From Pseudomonas sp. FeN3W (lineage in GTDB: Bacteria; Pseudomonadota; Gammaproteobacteria; Pseudomonadales; Pseudomonadaceae), in contig CP136010.1 of assembly GCA_030263805.2 (NCBI GenBank), positions 2,681,001-2,745,000 on the forward strand: DNA of 64,000 bases. Reading direction: 5' to 3'. A program made the position numbers and the translations under genes. The notes beneath the pieces were generated by a model that was not told the origin of the DNA, did not search any database, and saw only the letters and a program-made list of their open reading frames with translations. Every line of letters begins with the position of its first letter. The stretch's first letter is position 1. Of the stretch, positions 34,002-43,268 are shown piece after piece.

Positions 34002-34520
34002 TCAGTGAAGCGATGGCGAATAGCCGTTGGGCTCGGCCCGTGCGGCAGCGTACTCGGCCTCGACGCTGCCACGCATCTGCGCAGTGCCGCCGGGAAATCC
34101 GCTGCGGTCGCTATAGTCCCACTCGACGACCGGCACCTGCTCGGCATCCAGGCCCTTGGCGCAGCTCAGGTCCAGTGCGGTGATACCGGCCACCGCGCCG
34201 GCGGCGATGGCCGCATTGGCCGGCTCGTTGCCATGCTCGATGCTCCAGCCGAGGCCGGCCAGGTCCAGCGCATCACCGCCGATACGGCCGTAGATCCAGG
34301 GTTTCGGATCATCCGCCAGGAGGATGCCGACACCAGTGGCGATCTCGCGCAGCCCGCAGGCACGGACCAATCCTTCGCTGCCGGACATGCCGATAAAGCG
34401 CGCGACCTGGCGCGGCGCGACCAACTGGACGACGCCCAGACCGATGCTGAACCAGCCCAGCCCCCGCGCCAGCGAGCGCGCGGAATGATTGGGCCGGGTG
34501 ATTTGACGTGGAATGCTCAT
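34002..34520 (-). CDS. Hypothetical membrane-associated protein next to the zinc alcohol dehydrogenase
   Basis: A 172-residue protein with several moderately hydrophobic segments (LGWFSIGLGVVQLVAP, GLREIATGVGILLA, AAIAAGAVAGITALDLSCA) and a hydrophilic C-terminal tail. I do not recognise a catalytic motif. The start is supported by CGAGGAG upstream. It lies 66 bp downstream of the alcohol dehydrogenase gene on the same strand, and such pairing is common in pseudomonads, so the two are probably co-transcribed. Confidence 0.65.
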   Translation of the reverse strand: MSIPRQITRPNHSARSLARGLGWFSIGLGVVQLVAPRQVARFIGMSGSEGLVRACGLREIATGVGILLADDPKPWIYGRIGGDALDLAGLGWSIEHGNEPANAAIAAGAVAGITALDLSCAKGLDAEQVPVVEWDYSDRSGFPGGTAQMRGSVEAEYAAARAEPNGYSPSLH

Positions 34521-34586
34521 AAGAACTCCTCGCTCGATATCGTGGCTCGGCCGATCCCTACCGTAGGGATCGGCGATCTGCAGGCT

Positions 34587-35759
34587 TCAGGGTTTCAGAA
34601 CGACCTTGATGCAGCCGTCGTGCTTGTCGCGGAAGGTCTTGTACATCTCCGGACCCTGCTCGAGGCTGACGCTGTGGGTGATGACGAAACTCGGGTCGAT
34701 CTGCCCTTCCTGGATGCGCTTGAGCAGGTCATCGGTCCAGCGGTTGACGTGGGTCTGGCCCATGCGGAAGGTCAGGCCCTTGTTCATCGCCGCGCCGAAC
34801 GGGATCTTGTCGATCAGCCCGCCGTAGACGCCGGGAATCGAGATGATCCCGGCCGGGCGGCAGACGTAGATCATTTCACGCAGCACGTGCGGGCGATCGC
34901 TCTCGAGCATCAGTGCCTGCTTGGCGCGGTCGTACATCGAGTCGATCGAACGCGTGACGTGCGCTTCCATCCCAACCGAGTCGATGCACTTCTCCGGGCC
35001 CTTGCCGCGAGTCAGCTCCTTGAGCCGTTCGAGCACGCTTTCCTCGTCGAAGTTGATGGTGATGGCACCACCGGCGCGGGCCATGGACAGCCGCTCGGGC
35101 ACGTTGTCGATACAGATGACCTGCTCGGCCCCCATCATCACCGCGCTGCGGATGGCGAACTGACCGACCGGGCCGGCGCCCCACACCGCCACTGTGTCGG
35201 TGGGCTGGATATCGCACTGCGCGGCGGCCTGCCAACCGGTGGGCAGGATGTCGCCAAGGAACAGCACCTGCTCGTCGGTCAGGCCGTCGGGGATCACCAC
35301 CGGGCCGACGTCGGCATAGGGCACGCGCACGTACTCGGCCTGGCCGCCGGCATAGCCGCCGGTAAGGTGGGTATAGCCGTAGAGCCCGGCGGTGGTGTGG
35401 CCGAAGACCTTGTCGGCGATGTCCTTGTTGCGGTTGGTGCGCTCGCACACCGAGAAATTGCCGCGCCGGCACTGGTCGCACTCGCCGCAGACGATGGTGA
35501 AGGGCACCACCACGCGGTCGCCGACCTTGAGCTTCTTGTTCGCCGAGCCGACCTCCATCACCTCGCCCATGAACTCGTGGCCCATGATGTCGCCGTGCTG
35601 CATGCCGGGCATGAAGCCGTCGTACAGGTGCAGGTCGGAGCCGCAGATGGCGCACGAGGACACCTTGATGATGGCGTCGCGCGGGTCTTCGATGGAGGGA
35701 TCGGGGACGTGGTTGTCGCAGCGGATGTCGTGCTTGCCGTGCCAGCGGAGGGCTCTCAT
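34587..35759 (-). CDS. Zinc-dependent alcohol/formaldehyde dehydrogenase family protein
   Basis: A 390-residue medium-chain dehydrogenase. The catalytic-zinc residues are in CAICGSDLHLYDG and GHEFMGEV; the structural-zinc cysteines are in CGECDQCRRGNFSVC. The Rossmann motif WGAGPVGQFA follows. An inserted loop and the FGHTTAGLYGYTHLTGGYAGGQAEY block (here by its ends) relate it to glutathione-independent formaldehyde dehydrogenases and dismutases. The start at ATG 35759 was chosen for GGAG eight bases upstream; TTG at 35765 is an alternative. Followed by the hypothetical gene at 34002. Confidence 0.88.
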   Translation of the reverse strand: MRALRWHGKHDIRCDNHVPDPSIEDPRDAIIKVSSCAICGSDLHLYDGFMPGMQHGDIMGHEFMGEVMEVGSANKKLKVGDRVVVPFTIVCGECDQCRRGNFSVCERTNRNKDIADKVFGHTTAGLYGYTHLTGGYAGGQAEYVRVPYADVGPVVIPDGLTDEQVLFLGDILPTGWQAAAQCDIQPTDTVAVWGAGPVGQFAIRSAVMMGAEQVICIDNVPERLSMARAGGAITINFDEESVLERLKELTRGKGPEKCIDSVGMEAHVTRSIDSMYDRAKQALMLESDRPHVLREMIYVCRPAGIISIPGVYGGLIDKIPFGAAMNKGLTFRMGQTHVNRWTDDLLKRIQEGQIDPSFVITHSVSLEQGPEMYKTFRDKHDGCIKVVLKP

Positions 35760-36067
35760 GGACAATCTCCTGTCGGGTTTCGGAAACGCCGTCGCGGTGA
35801 TTCTCCTTTGCTGCCTCGCTCTTGCTCCTCTTTCGGTGCGGCGTGCTGTCAGGGATTTAGTAAGCGGCGCCGCACGAGAGTTGCCCGGTTACCGACGGGC
35901 TGCATGCTGGTGGCCTGTGCGGTGAGTGGGTTGAGGCAAGTTCGGCTGGACATGGCTCCGAGACAAGGCGCGGCGACGAGCCATAGCGGGGCTATGGCGA
36001 GGAGCAGCAACACAGTATCGGGGCTATGGGCGCCGCAATTGACCAACTGAACTGACCAAACAGGCCA
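35760..36067. other. 308-bp intergenic region with a repeat-type hairpin
   Basis: No gene is visible. From about 35945 to 36040 the sequence GGCTCCGAGACAAGGCGCG and the following bases form a repeat of a type common in pseudomonads, with a 7-bp hairpin CCATAGC/GCTATGG at 35981-35997 and a second GGGGCTATGG copy at about 36019. The rest (35760-35940) carries the upstream region of the alcohol dehydrogenase gene, in which I find no secure promoter. Confidence 0.5.
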
Positions 36068-36928
36068 CTAATGCCGATTGCGATCCAGCGAAGCGTAACC
36101 GTCGCGATAGCTGGGGAACCTGGGTTTCCAACCCAGCGCGCGGGCGCGGGCATTGCTGCAGCGCTTGCTGCCGGCGCGGCGGGTCATGCTCTGCTCGGCC
36201 CAGCGGGTGACACCCAGGCGTTCGCGCAGCCAGTCGACCACCTCGTGCAGCGGCGCCGGGTCATCGTCGACGCCGAGATAGCAATCCTGCAGTGCAGCAC
36301 CACTGGCATCGCTCTGCAGCAGGAACGCCAGCAGCCCGGCGGCGTCGTCACGATGGATGCGGTTGCTGTACTGCGGCGGATCGCGCTCGACGCGCAAACC
36401 GGCGCGCACCTGGTTCTGCAGCCAGGGACGCTTCGGGTCGTACAGCCCGCCCAGGCGCACGCGCGTCACCGGCAGGCCGCTGTCGAGCGCCAGCTGCTCG
36501 GCCTCGAGCATCACCCGGCCGGTGAAGCCGCCGGGCTCGGTGGCCGAATCCTCGTCGATCCACTCGCCGTCACGCTGGGCATACACACCGGTGCTGGAAA
36601 CGAACAACAGCCGCCGAGGCCGCTGGCCGTGCTGCTGCAACCAGCCGAGCACGTTGCGCAGGCCTTCGACGTAGGCCTGGCGATAGCCGGCTTCGTCGTG
36701 CTCGCTGGCAGATGCGGCATAGACCAGATAATCCAGCCCGCCGTTGGGCCAGCAGCGCGGACAGGTCGGTTCGTAAAGGTCGCCGCTGACCGGCAGGATC
36801 GGTACCGCCAGCTGCGCAGCGTTGCGCCGCAGGCCATACACCGTCCAGCCGTCCCGACTCAGTTGCAGGCCGAGACGACTGCCAAGGTCGCCGCAGCCTG
36901 CGATCAATACGCTCAGGCGCTTGCCCAT
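36068..36928 (-). CDS. YeeZ-like NAD-dependent epimerase/dehydratase (SDR) protein
   Basis: A 286-residue Rossmann-fold protein. It begins with MGKRLSVLIAGCGDLGSRLG, a GxGxxG-type nucleotide-binding site, and contains LLFVSSTGVYAQ and RLGGLYDPKRPWL. The catalytic YxxxK of true SDR enzymes is not obvious, as in other YeeZ-type members, so its reaction is uncertain. The start at 36928 follows AGGGAGCAG; the frame extends to 36970 without support. Divergent from oxyR. Confidence 0.8.
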   Translation of the reverse strand: MGKRLSVLIAGCGDLGSRLGLQLSRDGWTVYGLRRNAAQLAVPILPVSGDLYEPTCPRCWPNGGLDYLVYAASASEHDEAGYRQAYVEGLRNVLGWLQQHGQRPRRLLFVSSTGVYAQRDGEWIDEDSATEPGGFTGRVMLEAEQLALDSGLPVTRVRLGGLYDPKRPWLQNQVRAGLRVERDPPQYSNRIHRDDAAGLLAFLLQSDASGAALQDCYLGVDDDPAPLHEVVDWLRERLGVTRWAEQSMTRRAGSKRCSNARARALGWKPRFPSYRDGYASLDRNRH

Positions 36929-37060
36929 CTTCTGCTCCCTCAGTGATACCCGAACGCGGGCCTTATGCACTGGAGTGTACCGGCTTTCGCATGCTTGCCA
37001 CTGGTTGGTTATGGGCAGCGCAAAAGGCTATGCTTGCTGGCACTCTGATGGATGCTAACT

Positions 37061-37981
37061 ATGACTCTGACCGAACTGCGCTACATCGTCACCCTTGCCC
37101 AGGAACAGCACTTCGGCCGTGCCGCTGAACGCTGCCACGTCAGTCAGCCGACCCTTTCGGTCGGTGTGAAGAAGCTCGAGGACGAGCTAGGTGTGCTGAT
37201 CTTCGAGCGGACCAAGAGCGCGGTGCGCCTGACGCCGGTCGGCGAAGGCATCGTCACCCAGGCGCAGAAGGTACTGGAGCAGGCGCAGAGCATTCGCGAG
37301 CTGGCCCAGGTCGGCAAGAATCAGCTGGCCGCACCGCTCAAGGTCGGCGCCATCTACACCGTCGGCCCCTACATGTTCCCGCATCTGATTCCGCAGCTGC
37401 ATCGCGTGGCGCCGGACATGCCGCTGTACATCGAGGAAAACTTCACCCACATCCTGCGCGACAAGCTGCGCACCGGCGAACTGGACGCGATCATCATCGC
37501 GCTGCCATTCCAGGAAGCCGACGTGCTGACCAAGCCGCTCTACGACGAGCCCTTCTACGTGCTGATGCCGGCCGACCATCCGTGGACCGCCAAGGAAACC
37601 ATCGACGCCGAGATGCTCAACGACAAGAGCCTGCTGCTGCTGGGTGAAGGTCACTGCTTCCGCGATCAGGTGCTCGAAGCCTGCCCGACCAGCCGCAAGG
37701 GCGAGGCACCGAGCCACACCACGGTCGAATCCAGCTCGCTGGAGACCATTCGCCACATGGTCGCCTCCGGGCTGGGCGTGTCGATCCTGCCGCTGTCGGC
37801 GGTAGAGAGCCACCACTACTCCCCCGGCGTGCTGGAGACCCGCCCGCTGACCCCGCCGGTGCCGTTTCGCACCGTGGCGATCGCCTGGCGCGCCAGCTTC
37901 CCGCGGCCCAAGGCCATCGAGATCCTCGCCGACTCGATCCGCCTGTGTTCGGTAGGCAAGCCGCCATCGGCGAAAGCCTGA
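37061..37981 (+). CDS. oxyR: Hydrogen peroxide sensor OxyR
   Basis: A 306-residue LysR-type regulator. The N-terminal winged helix (MTLTELRYIVTLAQEQHFGR) and the long dimerisation helix are followed by the effector domain. The redox cysteines of OxyR are exactly conserved as C199 in GEGHCFRDQ and C208 in LEACP; they form the disulfide that activates katA, ahp and other genes. The ATG at 37061 was chosen over 37052 because pseudomonad OxyR proteins begin MTLTELRY. recG follows after 4 bp, the usual pseudomonad arrangement. Confidence 0.96.
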   Translation: MTLTELRYIVTLAQEQHFGRAAERCHVSQPTLSVGVKKLEDELGVLIFERTKSAVRLTPVGEGIVTQAQKVLEQAQSIRELAQVGKNQLAAPLKVGAIYTVGPYMFPHLIPQLHRVAPDMPLYIEENFTHILRDKLRTGELDAIIIALPFQEADVLTKPLYDEPFYVLMPADHPWTAKETIDAEMLNDKSLLLLGEGHCFRDQVLEACPTSRKGEAPSHTTVESSSLETIRHMVASGLGVSILPLSAVESHHYSPGVLETRPLTPPVPFRTVAIAWRASFPRPKAIEILADSIRLCSVGKPPSAKA

Positions 37982-37985
37982 GACC

Positions 37986-40058
37986 ATGAGCGAACTGGCG
38001 ACCGTTCCGGTCACCGCACTCAAGGGCGTCGGTGCCGCGCTGGCCGAGAAGCTCGCCAGGGTCGGCCTGGAAACCCTGCAGGATGTGCTCTTTCACCTGC
38101 CGCTGCGCTACCAGGACCGCACCCGCGTGGTGCCCATCGGCGCGCTGCGCCCGGGGCAGGACGCGGTGATCGAAGGCGTGGTGTCCGGCGCCGATATCGT
38201 CATGGGCCGCCGCCGCAGCCTGCTGGTACGCCTGCAGGACGGCAGCGGCACGCTGAGCCTGCGCTTCTACCACTTCAGCCAGGCGCAGAAGGAAGCGATG
38301 AAGCGTGGCACCCAGCTGCGCTGCTACGGCGAAGCGCGTCCCGGGGCCTCTGGTCTGGAGATCTACCACCCGGAATACCGCGCACTGACCGGCGAGCCGG
38401 CACCGGTAGAGCAGACCCTGACGCCGATCTACCCGACCACCGAAGGCCTGACCCAGCAGCGTCTGCGCAACCTCAGCGAGCAGGCGCTGGCACGGCTCGG
38501 CCCGCACAGCCTGCCGGACTGGCTGCCCGCCGAACTGGCCCGTGATTATCGGCTCGGCCCGCTGGATCAGGCGTTGCGCTACCTGCACCGGCCACCGGCC
38601 GACGCCAATCTGGAAGAACTCGCCGAAGGCCGCCACTGGGCCCAGCACCGCCTGGCCTTCGAGGAACTGCTGACCCATCAGCTGTCGCTGCAGCGTCTGC
38701 GCGAGCGGGTTCGCGCCCAGCAGGCACCGGCGCTGCCACCGGCGAAAACCTTGCCGCAGCGCTTTCTCGCCAACCTCGGCTTCGCCCCCACCGGCGCGCA
38801 GCAGCGGGTCGGCGCCGAGATCGCCTACGACCTGGCACAGGACGAGCCCATGCTGCGCCTGGTGCAGGGTGACGTCGGCGCCGGCAAGACGGTGGTCGCC
38901 GCCCTCGCCGCGTTGCAGGCGCTGGAAGCCGGCTATCAGGTGGCGCTGATGGCGCCGACGGAAATTCTCGCCGAGCAGCACTTTCTCAACTTCAGCAAGT
39001 GGCTCGAGCCGCTCGGCATCGAGGTCGCCTGGCTCGCCGGCAAGCTCAAGGGCAAGGCCCGCGCCAGCGCGCTGGAACGCATCGCCGGCGGCTGCCCGAT
39101 GGTGGTCGGCACCCACGCACTGTTTCAGGACGAGGTGGTGTTCAAGCGCCTGGCGCTGGTGATCATCGACGAGCAGCACCGCTTCGGCGTGCAGCAGCGC
39201 CTGGCCCTGCGCCAGAAGGGCATCGACGGCCGACTCTGCCCGCACCAGCTGATCATGACCGCCACGCCGATCCCACGCACCCTGGCGATGAGCGCCTACG
39301 CCGATCTCGACACCTCGATCCTCGACGAACTGCCGCCGGGCCGCACCCCGGTCAACACCCTGGTGATCGCCGACAGCCGCCGCCTGGAAGTAATCGAGCG
39401 GGTGCGCGTCGCCTGCAACGAAGGGCGCCAGGCGTACTGGGTGTGTACGCTGATCGAGGAATCCGAAGAGCTCACCTGCCAGGCTGCGGAAACCACCTTC
39501 GAGGACCTCTGCGCGGCGCTGCTCGGGCTGCGCGTGGGGCTGATCCACGGGCGCATGAAGCCGGCCGAGAAGGCCGCGGTGATGGAGCAGTTCAAGCGCG
39601 GCGAGCTGCAGCTGCTGGTCGCCACCACGGTGATCGAGGTGGGCGTCGACGTGCCCAACGCCAGCCTGATGATCATCGAGAACCCGGAACGCCTCGGCCT
39701 GGCGCAGCTGCACCAGCTGCGCGGACGGGTCGGCCGCGGCAGCGCGGCCAGCCACTGCGTGCTGCTCTACCATCCGCCGCTGTCGCAATTGGGCCGCGAG
39801 CGTCTGGCGATCATGCGCGAGACCTGCGACGGCTTCCTGATCGCCGAAAAGGACCTGGAGCTGCGCGGTCCCGGCGAGATGCTGGGCACCCGTCAGACCG
39901 GCCTCTTGCAGTTCAAGGTCGCCGACCTGATGCGCGATGCCGAGCTGCTGCCGGCGGTGCGCGATGCCGCGCAGGAACTGCTGGCGCGCTGGCCGCAGCA
40001 TGTCAGCCCGCTGCTCGAGCGCTGGCTGCGTCACGGCCAGGAATACGGCCAGGTATGA
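37986..40058 (+). CDS. recG: ATP-dependent DNA helicase RecG
   Basis: A 690-residue superfamily 2 helicase that remodels stalled replication forks and branched DNA. The N-terminal wedge domain starts VTALKGVGAALAEKLARVGL and includes the OB fold; the helicase core has Walker A QGDVGAGKT, the DEQH box, TATPIPRTLAM and QLRGRVGRG. The length is normal. It is 4 bp downstream of oxyR and probably co-transcribed with it, linking fork repair to peroxide stress. Confidence 0.96.
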   Translation: MSELATVPVTALKGVGAALAEKLARVGLETLQDVLFHLPLRYQDRTRVVPIGALRPGQDAVIEGVVSGADIVMGRRRSLLVRLQDGSGTLSLRFYHFSQAQKEAMKRGTQLRCYGEARPGASGLEIYHPEYRALTGEPAPVEQTLTPIYPTTEGLTQQRLRNLSEQALARLGPHSLPDWLPAELARDYRLGPLDQALRYLHRPPADANLEELAEGRHWAQHRLAFEELLTHQLSLQRLRERVRAQQAPALPPAKTLPQRFLANLGFAPTGAQQRVGAEIAYDLAQDEPMLRLVQGDVGAGKTVVAALAALQALEAGYQVALMAPTEILAEQHFLNFSKWLEPLGIEVAWLAGKLKGKARASALERIAGGCPMVVGTHALFQDEVVFKRLALVIIDEQHRFGVQQRLALRQKGIDGRLCPHQLIMTATPIPRTLAMSAYADLDTSILDELPPGRTPVNTLVIADSRRLEVIERVRVACNEGRQAYWVCTLIEESEELTCQAAETTFEDLCAALLGLRVGLIHGRMKPAEKAAVMEQFKRGELQLLVATTVIEVGVDVPNASLMIIENPERLGLAQLHQLRGRVGRGSAASHCVLLYHPPLSQLGRERLAIMRETCDGFLIAEKDLELRGPGEMLGTRQTGLLQFKVADLMRDAELLPAVRDAAQELLARWPQHVSPLLERWLRHGQEYGQV

Positions 40059-40133
40059 CAACCATCCGTCGCCGCAGCGCCCACGCCTGACGGCTTCGCT
40101 ATACTCCGACAGGTCACTACAACGGGTCCGCTT

Positions 40134-41537
40134 ATGAATACTGCTGTCGACACCGAAAGCTGCTCCGAACTTCCGCTACTGATCACCAAGCTGTTGAAAG
40201 ACCTCGGTGTGGACTACCAGATCCAGCGCGACCGCCCCAATTTTCCCGCTGCCCAGCGGGTGCAGGCGGTGCTGCTGGACGACAGCATCGGCGCGATGCT
40301 GGTGCTCTTCCCGCAGGATCATCTGCTCGACCTTGCCCGACTGGCCGAACTCTCCGGCCGCGAGCTGGCCGCGGTCAAACCGGAGCGACTGGCGCGCATG
40401 CTCGCCAAGCACGAGCTGAGCCGCCTGCCCGGCCTGCCACCGCTGACCAGCTCGCCCTGCCTGTACGAAGAGTGCCTGATGCAGCAGCCCCGGCTGCTGG
40501 TGGAATCCGGCCAGCCCGGATTGCTGGTGGAGGTTGCCAGTACTGACTTCAAGCGCCTGCTGAGCAAGGCCACGGCCGGTAGCTTCGCCGTGCCGCTGAG
40601 CAGCATTCGACCGAACCTGGACCGTCCGCACGACGACCGCGCGGAGATCAGCCAGGCGGTGCAGAGCTTCACCGCGCGGCGCATTCAGAAGCGCCTGGAA
40701 GAGACCATCGAAATTCCGCCGCTGCCGCATACGGCGCAGAAGATCATCAAGCTAAGGGTCAATCCCGAGGCCACCGTGGACGATATCACCGGCGTGGTGG
40801 AAACCGACCCGGCACTGGCCGCGCAGGTGATCAGCTGGGCGGCCTCGCCCTACTACGCCGCGCCCGGGCGTATCCGCTCGGTGGAAGACGCCATCGTCCG
40901 CGTGCTCGGTTTCGATCTGGTGATCAACCTGGCTCTTGGTCTCGCCCTGGGCAAGACCATCAGCCTACCGGACGACAAGCCGCAGGACGCCACGCCCTAC
41001 TGGCAGCAGGCGATCTACACCGCTGCGGTGATCGAGGGGCTGACCCGCGCCATCCCTCGCGAGCAGCGGCCGGAGCCGGGCCTGAGCTACCTCGCCGGGC
41101 TGCTGCACAACTTCGGCTATCTGGTACTGGCACACGTATTCCCGCCGCATTTCTCGCTGATCTGCCGGCATCTGGAAGCCAATCCGCATCTGTCGCACAG
41201 CCACGTCGAGCAGCATCTGCTGGGTATCACCCGCGAACAGATCGGCGCCTGGCTGATGCGCTTGTGGGGCATGCCCGAGGAACTGGCGGCCGCCCTGCGC
41301 TTCCAGAGCGATCCGGGCTATGACGGCGATGACGCGGCCTACCCGAACCTGGTCTGCCTGGCGGTGCGCATGCTACGCAACCGCGGCATCGGCAGCGGGC
41401 CGGACGCCGAAGTGCCGCAGCAGCTGTTCGATCGCCTGGGCATCACCCGCGAGAAGGCCAACGACGCGATCGCCAAGGTGCTCGCCGCCGAAGCCGCATT
41501 GCGCGCTCTGGCGATGCAGTTCAACTCGCCACACTGA
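40134..41537 (+). CDS. YbaK-like plus HDOD domain protein
   Basis: A 467-residue protein. Residues about 15-160 resemble the YbaK/ProX fold of aminoacyl-tRNA deacylases (LLITKLLKDLGVDYQ, FPAAQRVQAVLL). Residues about 185-390 are an HDOD domain, with LPHTAQKIIKL, VVETDPALAAQVISWA and YLAGLLHNFGYLVLAHVF. HDOD lacks the catalytic HD residues in general and serves signalling. The combination is found downstream of recG in pseudomonads; its role is unknown. It starts 75 bp after recG. Confidence 0.82.
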   Translation: MNTAVDTESCSELPLLITKLLKDLGVDYQIQRDRPNFPAAQRVQAVLLDDSIGAMLVLFPQDHLLDLARLAELSGRELAAVKPERLARMLAKHELSRLPGLPPLTSSPCLYEECLMQQPRLLVESGQPGLLVEVASTDFKRLLSKATAGSFAVPLSSIRPNLDRPHDDRAEISQAVQSFTARRIQKRLEETIEIPPLPHTAQKIIKLRVNPEATVDDITGVVETDPALAAQVISWAASPYYAAPGRIRSVEDAIVRVLGFDLVINLALGLALGKTISLPDDKPQDATPYWQQAIYTAAVIEGLTRAIPREQRPEPGLSYLAGLLHNFGYLVLAHVFPPHFSLICRHLEANPHLSHSHVEQHLLGITREQIGAWLMRLWGMPEELAAALRFQSDPGYDGDDAAYPNLVCLAVRMLRNRGIGSGPDAEVPQQLFDRLGITREKANDAIAKVLAAEAALRALAMQFNSPH

Positions 41538-41616
41538 TAGCCGGTGCCGCCGGGTCTGTGCCTGATCGCACGGCCCCGCCCGGTGGTGGATCCGGCTGCC
41601 GGCACCGGCGGCACCA

Positions 41617-42132
41617 TCAACTCCCCGCGCGAAAGCTCACCCGTGCATTCACCAGGCCTTCACCGGCGCGCTCCAGACTGACCTCGGCGATGCTCACGCC
41701 CTGCCCCTGCAGGGTCTCGAACCAGCGCAACAGCAATGCGTACGATGCCCCCGGCAAGCTCACCTGCAGGCTGCCGTCGCTGCCATTGTCGAAACTCTCG
41801 ATCAGCAGATTGCCCTGCTGCGCACTTTCGGTGATCACCCCCTGCAGCTGTTCCGGTGCCAGCTCGACCTGGTTGCTACGCTCCATCTGCCGCGCCAGTT
41901 CGGTGTTCTGCTCCATGTAGGCATGCAGTTCGCGCTGCACCTGGTAGTACTCGCGGGCGTCCGCAGCCTGGCGCTGCGCCGGCAACCACAGCCAGAGATA
42001 GAACAGCACGGCGAGGAGAAAGGCACCGAGCAGGCTCAGCGAGGTGCGCTCACGAGGGGCCAGCCGCTGCCAGCGCTGCCACAGCGGCGAATCGGCGAGG
42101 CGCACGGCCAGTTGTTGCTTGAGATTCATCAT
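41617..42132 (-). CDS. gspM: Type II secretion inner-membrane protein GspM
   Basis: A 171-residue bitopic protein. A short cytoplasmic N-terminus is followed by one helix (LSLLGAFLLAVLFYLWLWLP, about 33-52) and a periplasmic ferredoxin-like domain. It partners GspL in the platform that couples the ATPase to pseudopilus growth. The start ATG overlaps the gspL stop region at 42132. Last gene of the gsp operon in this window, as xcpZ is in P. aeruginosa; gspN is not present. Confidence 0.88.
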   Translation of the reverse strand: MMNLKQQLAVRLADSPLWQRWQRLAPRERTSLSLLGAFLLAVLFYLWLWLPAQRQAADAREYYQVQRELHAYMEQNTELARQMERSNQVELAPEQLQGVITESAQQGNLLIESFDNGSDGSLQVSLPGASYALLLRWFETLQGQGVSIAEVSLERAGEGLVNARVSFRAGS

Positions 42133-43265
42133 CAGCCTCCGATCACCACGCGTGCGCTGACCCTGTCGCCTTCGCGACTGGCCGAGCCCAGCTGCACGCT
42201 CTGCCCGGTATCACCCAGGCGTTGGCGCAGCGTTTCCAGCGTGGGGAAGTCCATGGCCTGCACCTGCAGCGCCAGGTCGCCACGGTCCTGGTTGTAGTCG
42301 AGCTGGCCGATGGTCACCGGAATGCCATCTTCCAGCGCCGCGGCCGCATGGTCGAGCAGGCGCAGGAAACCAACCTGCCCTCCGCTGCCGCGGGCCAGAT
42401 GATCATCGAACTGCGCGCGCATGTTGACGATGCGGATGTCCTCGGGAAACAGCTCACGGTACAGCGCCAGACTGGCCTCGGCGTAGGCATCGCCCTGACG
42501 CTGGAAATACCAGGCCTGGCTCAGGTTGAAGCCCAGCTGCACCAGCAGGATCAGGCCGGCGACGGCGAACAGCGGTTTCCAGTAACCGAGGCCGGTGTTG
42601 CCGACCTCCACGGCGAAGTCGCCCTGGGCGAGGTTGATCGCCGCCGCGCGGTGCGCACCGAGAAACGCGTAGGGATCGTCCACCTGCCGGTAGTCGTCGA
42701 GCGTCAGCGGCGGCTCGCCTTCGCTGCCCTGGGCATGCCAGGGCGCCGGACAGAGATCGGACAGCTGCGGCCAGTCCTCGCTGGCGAAGGCCAAGCGCGT
42801 TTCGCCGACGCCGCCGAGCAGGCCGCGCTCGCCGATGAACAACAGCTGCGTGCCCTCCCGCGGCAGCAGATCGGCGTCGACATGAATCGCCACGATCAAC
42901 AGGCCCAGCTCGCGCAACTGATCAAGCCAGTCATCCAGCAGCTGGCGACGGATCGCCACGACCCGCAGGCGGCCGTCCGGCAGTGCCTCGCCGAGGGCCA
43001 GATGCAGATCGTCGACGTTTTCCGCCAGCAGCTCCTCGGCGGCGTAGGCCAGCGCCTGCTGCATCCAGCGCGCCTTGCGCGTCGGCAGGGTGACGGCGAA
43101 AAAACTGCAGACTTCCGCCGGCAGGATCAGGCTGATCGCACCGTTGCCTGCGGCGCATTCGCCCAGCGGCTGCCAGCGGCCGGGTTCTTCCTTGGGCAGC
43201 CAGTAGACGCGGGTCTCGGCATCGAGCCGGGTCGGGCAGTCGGCGGGCAGAAACAGGCAATCCAT
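42132..43265 (-). CDS. gspL: Type II secretion protein GspL
   Basis: A 377-residue inner-membrane protein. The cytoplasmic actin-like domain (about 1-225) binds GspE; one helix (FAVAGLILLVQLGFNLSQAWYF) is near residues 235-256; a periplasmic domain follows. It passes the ATPase signal to GspM and the pseudopilus. It starts 3 bp after the gspK stop and is followed directly by gspM. Confidence 0.9.
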   Translation of the reverse strand: MDCLFLPADCPTRLDAETRVYWLPKEEPGRWQPLGECAAGNGAISLILPAEVCSFFAVTLPTRKARWMQQALAYAAEELLAENVDDLHLALGEALPDGRLRVVAIRRQLLDDWLDQLRELGLLIVAIHVDADLLPREGTQLLFIGERGLLGGVGETRLAFASEDWPQLSDLCPAPWHAQGSEGEPPLTLDDYRQVDDPYAFLGAHRAAAINLAQGDFAVEVGNTGLGYWKPLFAVAGLILLVQLGFNLSQAWYFQRQGDAYAEASLALYRELFPEDIRIVNMRAQFDDHLARGSGGQVGFLRLLDHAAAALEDGIPVTIGQLDYNQDRGDLALQVQAMDFPTLETLRQRLGDTGQSVQLGSASREGDRVSARVVIGG

Positions 43266-43268
43266 GGT

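Noticed and set aside
37617..40061. 814-codon frame on the strand opposite to recG
   Set aside because: A high-GC shadow of recG, with composition rich in Gln, Ala, Arg and Leu and no family resemblance. The recG protein on the other strand is complete.
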